Positions 56,998-64,000 of a stretch of 64,000 nucleotides of DNA are shown here, in pieces (position 1 is the first letter of the stretch; every line of letters starts with the position of its first letter). The position numbers and the translations under genes were made by a program. Under the pieces are notes generated by a model that saw nothing but the letters and a program-made list of their open reading frames with translations, did no database searches and had not been told where the DNA came from. Source of the stretch: Notospermus geniculatus (lineage: Eukaryota > Nemertea > Pilidiophora > Heteronemertea > Lineidae); NCBI GenBank assembly GCA_002633025.1, contig NMRB01000121.1, positions 227,219-291,218 on the forward strand, given 5' to 3'.

Positions 56998-57549
56998 TCT
57001 TCATTCAATGTTAAATCACACCAGCTGTAGCCGTTTATCAGATAGATACACGCCAAAGACCATTTACAAAGATGGCCGCCTGGCCACCACATTTGATGCC
57101 CAATCGGGCCAAAATTTGCTGTAGACACAGAGAGTACCTAGATACATCATCACAAAAATTATAACACTCCAGGTCAAATATTAATGAAACGTGCCACTCA
57201 ATGCTGAAATTTCGAACTTTGACCCTTGTGAACTTGAAAAGGTCAAATCAAAACCCCCTATGATATGTAATGTACCCTTACTAGATGTATCTGTGGCAAA
57301 AATTGGTGAGGATCCGACCAACAACGCGAAATAGCACTTTAAACATTTTTGGTTTTGGCCACCTGGTGGCAAAATGGACAATCAGATTTCCACGAAAATT
57401 AATCTGCGGAGAAAATACATATGTGTGAAGTTAGAAGTCAATAGCTTCAACGGTTTAGAAATGTGTCCTTGCTAAAGATAATTGTTAACGACGACGACGA
57501 ACGACAGACAAACCGATATCGTATAAGCTCACCCCAGGCGAGCTAAAAA
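56990..57549. repeat. Dispersed repeat with GACGACGACGA / TATAAGCTCACC tail
   Basis: Counterpart of 49180-49660, but extends further to a tail GACGACGACGAACGACAGAC, then GTATAAGCTCACCCCAGGCG and AGCTAAAAAC at about 57488-57549. A trinucleotide run followed by a short CTCACC..GGCGAG hairpin looks like the 3' end of a short retroelement; class unassigned. Confidence 0.5.
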
Positions 57550-59227
57550 CTTCATAGCTGAGAGGCACCTCTCACTGAATTCCAAGTGGATGAATAAGTT
57601 ATTCTTGCTGCAAAACATCCGTCGATTTTCATAACGAGCATTTGTCTACAGGCGAAAGTCCGTAATAAACCGAAAGCAGTACCGGTATTACTTTCGATTG
57701 GAGCCATCAATGTTTCATGGGATACCTCCATGATGGGACAAACAATAACTGGTATAACAAGAACTCAGATAGTCCTGTCGATAATTCCATCTATGGAATT
57801 ATCGACAGGACTATCTGAGCTATAGCTGAAAAGCCCGATGTACACATTACGACAACAATAATGTGTTACCAATCAATTTCCTCAGCATTACACAGAAATC
57901 TGTAACATGATCTATGTGCACATCGCAGGCGCGGATCCCGAGGGGGGTTTGGGGGTCGTGACCCCCTCTCAACCACCACCACCATTTTTTTCTCAATAAT
58001 TTGCGACAATAAGCAAGAAAATGTAAAAATAAAGCTTCTGTTTTGATACTGAGAAGCCATGGATGCCAGGAAATCGCGTCTACTGCCTTCTAGATTTCAA
58101 AATTTTCTGGGGGCGCCCGCCTGCAACGATCGCCTTCCGCGGCCCCGATCCCTCCCTCAGCAAAAAATGCTGGATCCACGTCTCCATCGATACAATAAGG
58201 TGGATAAGAACGCCTAACATTGAGAGAAAATTAACGTAACTTGACTTGAACAATGTGCTGAGCCTTTCCACAAGATTTAAAACGCCGGTGTAACGTTTTT
58301 GAATGTTTTCCTTTTGTGAGTGTTCCCCTGCTATTGTCTGACGGAATAAGCTGCGACTTGACAATCGCGGAGGACACACACAGAAACTTGACAAACTACC
58401 GTATCTGCCAGCGTTTCCCAAACAATTAAAGGGGAAACACTGACAAAAGGCAACACAAAGAAAATCTGGCACCCGCCATGTCCGGGGACAGACCGAAATG
58501 CCACCCCTCAAAAAAACATTGTTTATCTCAGCTTGTATGTGTCACAGCCTGTCTCTGCGGCTGCTGGACAGGTGCCCGGCAGCGGCGGAATGCGTGAAGA
58601 CGACAATCATGGTTGACCACGATTTGGAAAAAATCATTTCCTTGGTAAACAAGTCTATGAAAACGAGTTAAATAACGAAGGAATAAACATTGCAATATTC
58701 TTTCAAACGTGATGTAGGCCTACTATATCACACTCTCGATTGTCACTGCATAACGGTACTGTTAAACTTGGGAGCGCACTCCCCGCGCGTATTACTGCGA
58801 TTGAACTGGTAGCCTTAGCCTCACCACACGACGCACAAACATATGGGCGCCGCAGCGGACCGGTAGGGCTAGCATTTATGACTGTTGAACATGCTATTCC
58901 CTATTCCACTCAACCTTTTGATGTATTTGTGCTAAACATGCTGATAGACGATGAAGACCATGGTAGGCGATGTCTCCTTGCGAGCTCGAGGAGAAGATGG
59001 GACCAAGGGTTGAGCCCTGCCCCATCCTGAAAAAAGCGGCTTCATGCTCGGAAAGCTTAAAATATACCATCAATAACAACTCCCAGATTCCTGCTAAGAA
59101 ATCACCTTATTTAATTTTTCACCCCAAAAACCTGAGGTCAGAGACAGGCCGTTAGTTTTTTTAGGTATCGGATTAAAGCCCGATGAAATCAACAACACCG
59201 TTGCACTTGGAGTTTATCCAGATAACT
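57550..59227. other. Intergenic, no gene recognised
   Basis: Contains the perfect hairpin at 57764-57819 and several short frames (58080-58511 minus, 58740-59030 plus) without motifs. 58318-58460 is partly similar to 40500-40640: GTCTGACGGAATAAGC, then a ttgacaat word, GGACACACA and a CCAGCG word. Confidence 0.45.
57764..57819. repeat. Perfect 27 bp-arm hairpin
   Basis: 57764-57790 (starting CTCAGATAGTCCTGTCGATA) is perfectly complementary to 57793-57819, with a two-base loop. Confidence 0.9.
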
Positions 59228-61177
59228 TCATCGGTGTTGGTCCATTATCTGCAGGAACAGGCCTCCGGCTGGTGAGCAAGATCCACAGAAGCCATCACAC
59301 ATTAAACCCACACGCTGCCTGTTGTCGCTTATGGCGGGTACGCCCATTCGATGATTCCATCCACTAGATGACCATGTTATCTGGAATGAAGCAAAGGTTT
59401 ACAAAACAACAACTACCCTTTTCCAGGGCAAAAAACGACTTTTCTATTGCGCACACACTCAACACCAGCGTCCGCACACTGACTGACAAAATCATTGATG
59501 TCTTGCTAACTACTAAACATAATTTCATGAAACAAACAGCAAAATGCAGTTCTGTCTGAAGGCTGTACAAAGCTGAAAACGAGTGAGAATTTATTTTTGT
59601 GGTGCATATAGGACTTTAAGTGACCGTACATGTGGACTCGAAAGTTAGAAAATTACATGTACCTACAAAGATAAACCTGCTCTATATTGATGATGCCAAA
59701 GTAATTAGGCAGCGATAGACCAGGCATTAGACATATCATGAACCACTGATTCCATTTTTCCCCACACGCAAAAAAGGCAAACTTTTGAATATTTCTTATT
59801 GACTTGTGAAATTAAAGCTTACCCCATCCTTCACCTTAAACTTAGTCCCTCTCAAGTCGATTTGGAAATACCCTTTTAGTCCACCGGTGCAACCTCCTGC
59901 GCTGCCGTAAGTATATTTCCTGGACCCAACCCCACCAAACAGTGACGCGAATGTGAAGTCATTACCAAATACGCTCAAATCCTGTAAAAAAAGAGGATTT
60001 GTTGCAAGTAGTTGTAGGAGCAGACCCTTGCGTTTTAGCAAGGCTACATTGATCAAGCTTCCCTTTTACCGATTGCCATATCATTGTCGTTGTTTTCCTC
60101 AGCTTCGCACACCTTTGCGTGGTTTCAAGAGCTGCATGTATACATGACGTACAACTGTTGGTATCAAATTAGTAGGCTACATGTATATTGGAATCTACCT
60201 TTGTGTCAAGCCGGATCTTTGTGAATACGGTCCCACCTCGGCCCGACCAAGTACTACTCCCAGGAACGAAGTTCTTATTCAGGGACGCTGCTGCTGACGC
60301 AGGAGGGAGGTTGATAAACTCCTTGTACCCATTTGGAATGGACGCATCGTTTTTACAGTAGAGTTCTACTGGTATTGTTTTGGGTGTTCCGGGGTACAGC
60401 ATGTAGTTCCCGTCTGGTAGTGTTGTCATGCTCTTTTCGAGTTTGTATTCTGCACAGCACTGTGGCTTGCCTGCAAAGTTCACACACAAAGTCATGTATA
60501 CGAGATTGGAAATTCACAAAATCAGGTAGGTCACATGCGTTTTCGCTAAAAGACAGGAGTTTTCGCAACGCACCCGAAATGCCAACGCGAACGCCAAACC
60601 CGTTGTTCGATGCCACGAAGAGAGCACCGAATAAAAGGATAGACGTTCACACGTTGGCGTTTCGGGGGCTTTGCGAAAACTCGATAGTGTACGCAGACAT
60701 TATCCCACCAAGATTAGGAGGCCATACACAGCTGTTGCCGAAATGATGAATGCCAGTAAAAGCAAAATGGAATCGACTGAGGAGCTGGAACGCTGTCACG
60801 TCTTGAGACTTACCATCATTCCTGGGTCTTGTTGAGTAGTATACACTTCCATCCCTCTTTGCGATGGACGATGCCTTAGAGACGCAGGGGTCGAATTCTT
60901 CAGCAGATAACTGACACCTCCCGACTTTTATTTGGTAGTTGAATGATTTGCACGTGGCACGTGCAGCGCAGGCACTGCCACAGGTCACGGCCGTCAATTT
61001 GGGTTTCATGAAATCGTCAAGATAGGGTCCCGAAAGATATGAATTTTCAAAATGAACGTAGAAATGCAGTTCTCTGGCCTCACCCGCGTTTGGAAAGCAT
61101 AAAATGGACGAAATAGAAAAAAACCAAAATAGTCCTCTCATTATTCTGGGAAGCATTTTTCGATCAGCGTTCATCAT
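59228..61177 (-). CDS. Secreted PAN/Apple plus GON-domain protein D, up to 315 aa
   Basis: Exons in transcript order: 61177-60814, 60470-60199, 59981-59823, 59380-59228; GT-AG introns with phases 1, 0, 0. In-frame ATGs at 61177, 61174, 61156 and 61141 precede the hydrophobic GLFWFFSISSILCF; 61156 gives a more usual signal peptide length. The PAN exon differs most from A and B (for example CGSACAARATCKSFNYQIKV). GON exons 2-3 are nearly the same as in A and B, whereas exon 4 diverges (CDGFCGSC, ends MDQHR). Same orientation as the other array members. An element is inserted in its upstream region (61199-61702) and another in intron 1 (60557-60685). Function unknown, extracellular by inference. 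Confidence 0.85.
60557..60685. mobile_element. TIR element in intron 1 of gene D
   Basis: GAGTTTTCGCAACGCACCCG at the left mirrors GGGGGCTTTGCGAAAACTCG at the right; inside, CCAACGCGAACG and CGTTCACACGTTGG also pair. Related to 28003-28113. Confidence 0.65.
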
Positions 61178-61198
61178 TCATTCTACCGGTAAATTAAG

Positions 61199-61702
61199 CC
61201 GAATGGGTCAATGTCGTCCTGGGTATACCTTATGTTTACCCAGGATCATCCTGGGTAATCCTTTTCTTTACCCAGGACGGCCCTGGGTAAAGATAAGGAT
61301 CCTTAACTTTACCCAGATTGGAGTTCCCGAGTGGTGTAGTGACGTTGATATTCAGCGTAAATCATGAAATGAAGGGTGGCCTCGAACTAGGCCTATAGCT
61401 CCTAAGTCCTTGAGAATTTACTATCGGTCCCTTTTGAAAAGTTGTAGGGATTGGTCTTGTCTTCCTATTGCAAACCCCGGAGGAGGTATAGCGGTAATTT
61501 TAAGCCCTTTTTAGCAATGATCCTACTGCATGTTCTCTGCCGAAAGAGACGCACGTACAGCATGATTCGGCGGGAACTCCCAAGCTGGGTAATTAAGGAT
61601 CCTTATGTTTACCCAGGATGATCCTGGGTAAAGAAAATGATTACCCAGGATAATCCTGGGTAAACATAAGGTATACCCAGGACGACATTGACCCATTCAG
61701 CG
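61199..61702. mobile_element. Inverted-repeat element in the gene D upstream region, 9 bp TSD
   Basis: Starts GAATGGGTCAATGTCGTCCT (from 61201), then GGGTATACCTTATGTTTACC; the right end is the complement, closing with GACATTGACCCATTCAGCG. Flanked by TAAATTAAG at 61190-61198 and 61703-61711, a perfect 9 bp duplication. ~115 bp arms with repeated TACCCAGG words, 504 bp in all. No transposase. Confidence 0.85.
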
Positions 61703-61711
61703 TAAATTAAG

Positions 61712-62258
61712 TTCCATTCTTATCCATGGAAGCTTCACCTGAAGCGGAGCCGTTCTTGATGTTTCACGGAAAAGACATCAAATCAACGTTATTTTTTTCG
61801 AAGATCGAACAAATGTCCAGAAAATAATCATATACCGGTAAGTTATGTCCTGTGAAAAATGAATGTGTAATACATCTAGAAGTAAAGGATTTTGCCTCTA
61901 GCAGCTCCAGCCAATGGAATCCGTTCTGACCTTCTGCGGTACATCTCTCGCCGAATCATCCAATATGTTAACAACAATGAGAGACCATCAATACTTCGGT
62001 AACTTCTCGAAGTGGATCAATATTAGTGACACAAGATATCGACTGGAGTCCAACGCACTTAATAGCACAGTATAAATTTCTGATTGGGCAAAATGGGAAT
62101 TATGTATAATTTATAAGCACGTAAATCAACGAATAGCCTTCACTTTAATACCCAGGTTGATTAGCTCGCCCTAATGTCCAGTGCATTTCATGTACATTGA
62201 CAACGAACGGACTGTTGATGATACACATCCACACGCGAACGACCAACTACTATAGTAC
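61712..62258. promoter_or_regulatory. Upstream region of gene D with motifs shared with gene B
   Basis: Contains GGAAGCTTCACCTGAAGCGG (about 61729), TATGTATAATTTATAAGC (about 62100) and CCAGTGCATTTCATGTACAT at 62178-62197. After subtracting the 504 bp insertion and its 9 bp duplicate, the last motif lies about 490 bp above the first ATG, as in gene B. Confidence 0.55.
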
Positions 62259-62558
62259 GTTTAAGTCATCTGGAGCTCGATGGGCGTATGTCAATCAAAC
62301 CCTTAGTAACCAGACGTGAAAAAACCCTAGGGTTTACTCTAAACCGTCCAACGCACATTGTTTTCTAACCAGCTGAACCTTGGTTTGAAATTGAACATAC
62401 AACTAGACCTTGATTTGAAATTGAACACAAGCACAGGCATGGGATTGGCTGGAAGTGTCCTGTCAATAAAACGCATGTCAATAGCCAGACTTCACCAACA
62501 ATACCAAGGTCTGCCTGACAACCGAAGGTCCGCCCATCGAGCTCCAGATGACTTAAAC
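62259..62558. mobile_element. 300 bp TIR element next to the assembly gap
   Basis: GTTTAAGTCATCTGGAGCTC then GATGGGCG mirrors CGCCCATCGAGCTCCAGATG then ACTTAAAC. Internal TTGGTTTGAAATTGAACA and TTGATTTGAAATTGAACA form a direct repeat. The right end abuts the N gap, so the flanking duplication cannot be read. Confidence 0.8.
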
Positions 62559-63034
62559 NNNNNNNNNNNNNNNNNNNNNNNNNNNNNNNNNNNNNNNNNN
62601 NNNNNNNNNNNNNNNNNNNNNNNNNNNNNNNNNNNNNNNNNNNNNNNNNNNNNNNNNNNNNNNNNNNNNNNNNNNNNNNNNNNNNNNNNNNNNNNNNNNN
62701 NNNNNNNNNNNNNNNNNNNNNNNNNNNNNNNNNNNNNNNNNNNNNNNNNNNNNNNNNNNNNNNNNNNNNNNNNNNNNNNNNNNNNNNNNNNNNNNNNNNN
62801 NNNNNNNNNNNNNNNNNNNNNNNNNNNNNNNNNNNNNNNNNNNNNNNNNNNNNNNNNNNNNNNNNNNNNNNNNNNNNNNNNNNNNNNNNNNNNNNNNNNN
62901 NNNNNNNNNNNNNNNNNNNNNNNNNNNNNNNNNNNNNNNNNNNNNNNNNNNNNNNNNNNNNNNNNNNNNNNNNNNNNNNNNNNNNNNNNNNNNNNNNNNN
63001 NNNNNNNNNNNNNNNNNNNNNNNNNNNNNNNNNN
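62559..63034. other. Assembly gap, 476 Ns
   Basis: Run of N of estimated size; content unknown. Confidence 1.
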
Positions 63035-63149
63035 CTAGTCAAAAATAAAATTCTTCCAACTTCTCTTCTTTAACTTTTTGCACGGCCAACTTGCAGGCAC
63101 AATATCAAGTGACTTCACCGAGAACAACCTCGCCCCGAGGTCTCTAAAT

Positions 63150-63265
63150 CAGAACCTGGGTACAGTTTGTAACAAGAAAGTGGACCCAGGGTACAGTTTC
63201 ACTTGACGACATCGAACCTGGGTACACTTTATATGTACCCAGGACGACAATAACCCCTTCAGCGG
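63150..63265. mobile_element. Fragment related to the element at 61199-61702
   Basis: GTACCCAGGACGACAATAAC then CCCTTCAGCGGTA resembles the right end of that element (ATACCCAGGACGACATTGAC, CCATTCAGCG). Preceded by GAACCTGGGTACA words at about 63150 and 63210. Confidence 0.6.
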
Positions 63266-63364
63266 TACTAATAGTATACATGTACTTGTACATCATTACA
63301 TGTATCTTATTCTTGCATGTATTAATTATGAAACTTTTTGAACTTTATATTTGTTGGCGTTGTT

Positions 63365-63370
63365 TTTATT
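63365..63370 (-). terminator. Possible polyadenylation signal of gene E
   Basis: AATAAA on the minus strand, about 85 bp beyond the stop codon of the last exon of the partial gene E. Confidence 0.4.
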
Positions 63371-63454
63371 CAAGCATCTAACGTAAATAACAAGAACAAA
63401 CATTTTTGACCGATATTATTGGGCTTTTGCTCCTCTGCGAGACTATATTTTGCT

Positions 63455-63601
63455 TTAGGGGTCATATATCTGCAGGTAGAGACTTCCTTTGGGTTTACAA
63501 CCACCGCATAAGCCGCCACACCGAGCAGAAACTCGTTGTCTGTTGGAGGTGACAGAAACGGTGGCAATCCGACCCCTCCAGCCGGTTGCAATCCACTTGA
63601 C
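63455..63601 (-). CDS. Last exon of a further PAN-GON gene (E), partial
   Basis: Acceptor TATTTCAG, then GTCAAGTGG, starts a 48-codon exon that ends in TAA. It aligns with exon 4 of A, B and D: VKWIATGWRG, SNRQRVSARC and GGLCGGC, with the three GON cysteines kept. The rest of the gene should lie to the right; 63602-64000 reads as intron, since no exon 3-like sequence (GTKFKVKDG) is seen. Same strand and order as the other array genes. Confidence 0.75.
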   Translation of the reverse strand, partial: VKWIATGWRGRIATVSVTSNRQRVSARCGGLCGGCKPKGSLYLQIYDP

Positions 63602-64000
63602 CTGAAATACACACAAGAAAAATTGGGTGCTGAGCATATAACTACGGGTGCTGAGCCTACAAACGAAGCAAGGATGATGTGCCTATCAGCAATAATCTGC
63701 CCATCCGAGTGAATTGGTAAAGATTGACTGAAAATTGCCTGGTAAGCAGTTAAGTGAAGTCAGCAGCCTCTCAATCACTCGAACGGTCGAAGTTCATTGG
63801 TGAAATCTACTTTAAGGGAAGAAAATGCCGACATCGTCAGACATAGACACCGCCAGACACCAGGAGACACGATCCGGGCTTTGGTGAAACATCGGCTCAT
63901 CATTTGAGGCGGATTTTCATATCTTGCATTATCAGGGAAATCTTTTCTTGGACTGGGTTTACATTTGTTGGTGCCCAATAATACCAGCGATGTGTTGTAT
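63602..64000 (-). other. Probable intron of gene E
   Basis: No exon-like sequence matching the GON family. The minus frame at 63775-63978 has no motif. Confidence 0.4.

Larger units (their letters stand above)
49765..57445. repeat. Segmental duplication, copy 2 (~7.7 kb)
   Basis: Collinear copy of 39800-49678 with an internal deletion joined by the N at 52138 and another N at 55574. It begins inside ZU5 exon 3 at ATACATGTATCGG and ends at GTGAAGTTAGAAGTCA. Confidence 0.9.

Noticed and set aside
1-64000. CRISPR arrays, operons, bacterial promoters
   Set aside because: None are seen. Split genes, MITEs and a SINE-like copy show that the sequence is eukaryotic.

Overview
The window is eukaryotic. 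Its genes are split by GT-AG introns, about two thirds of it is gene-free and packed with small inverted-repeat transposons, and there is no bacterial-style gene packing. The gene content (secreted PAN/Apple plus GON-domain proteins and a ZU5-domain protein), the frequent ACATGTA/TACATGTA and AGGCCTA words, and the many MITE and foldback elements fit a marine invertebrate, probably a deuterostome; a lancelet is my first guess. The sequence alone does not settle the species. Five single-base N joins and one 476-base N gap show it is a draft assembly.

Layout. 1-7.9 kb: two diverged copies of a ~3.5 kb non-coding block, each carrying copies of a ~340 bp dispersed repeat. 7.9-38 kb: no gene I can name. 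It holds transposon remnants and many short elements with terminal inverted repeats: hairpins of 110-670 bp, three related 280-360 bp elements, one tRNA-derived SINE-like copy, one element with a perfect 9 bp target duplication, and one element nested inside a hairpin with its own 9 bp duplication. A 606 bp duplication at 23-24 kb is split by an N and looks like an unmerged contig overlap. 38.07-42.39 kb (+): a five-exon gene for a 473-residue ZU5-domain protein. 43.2-64 kb (-): a head-to-tail array of small genes for secreted proteins. Each has one exon for a signal peptide plus PAN/Apple domain and three exons for a GON domain, the module otherwise known at the C terminus of ADAMTS9/20 and GON-1. 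Complete models are at 43.2-45.3, 46.4-48.5, 54.0-56.0 and 59.2-61.2 kb. A truncated copy lies at 52.1-52.9 kb, and a last exon at 63.5 kb belongs to a gene running off the right edge.

39.8-49.7 kb and 49.8-57.4 kb are the same segment twice: the 3' part of the ZU5 gene plus two PAN-GON genes, with ~2.4 kb missing from the second copy at the N at 52138. Near the N the copies are almost identical; further away they differ by scattered substitutions and indels. This is either a recent segmental duplication or uncollapsed haplotypes.

No metalloprotease or thrombospondin repeats accompany the GON modules, so these are stand-alone secreted PAN-GON proteins of unknown function. Their upstream regions share motifs at a conserved distance, which suggests common regulation. 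The ZU5 protein should be intracellular, and nothing in the sequence ties it functionally to the array.
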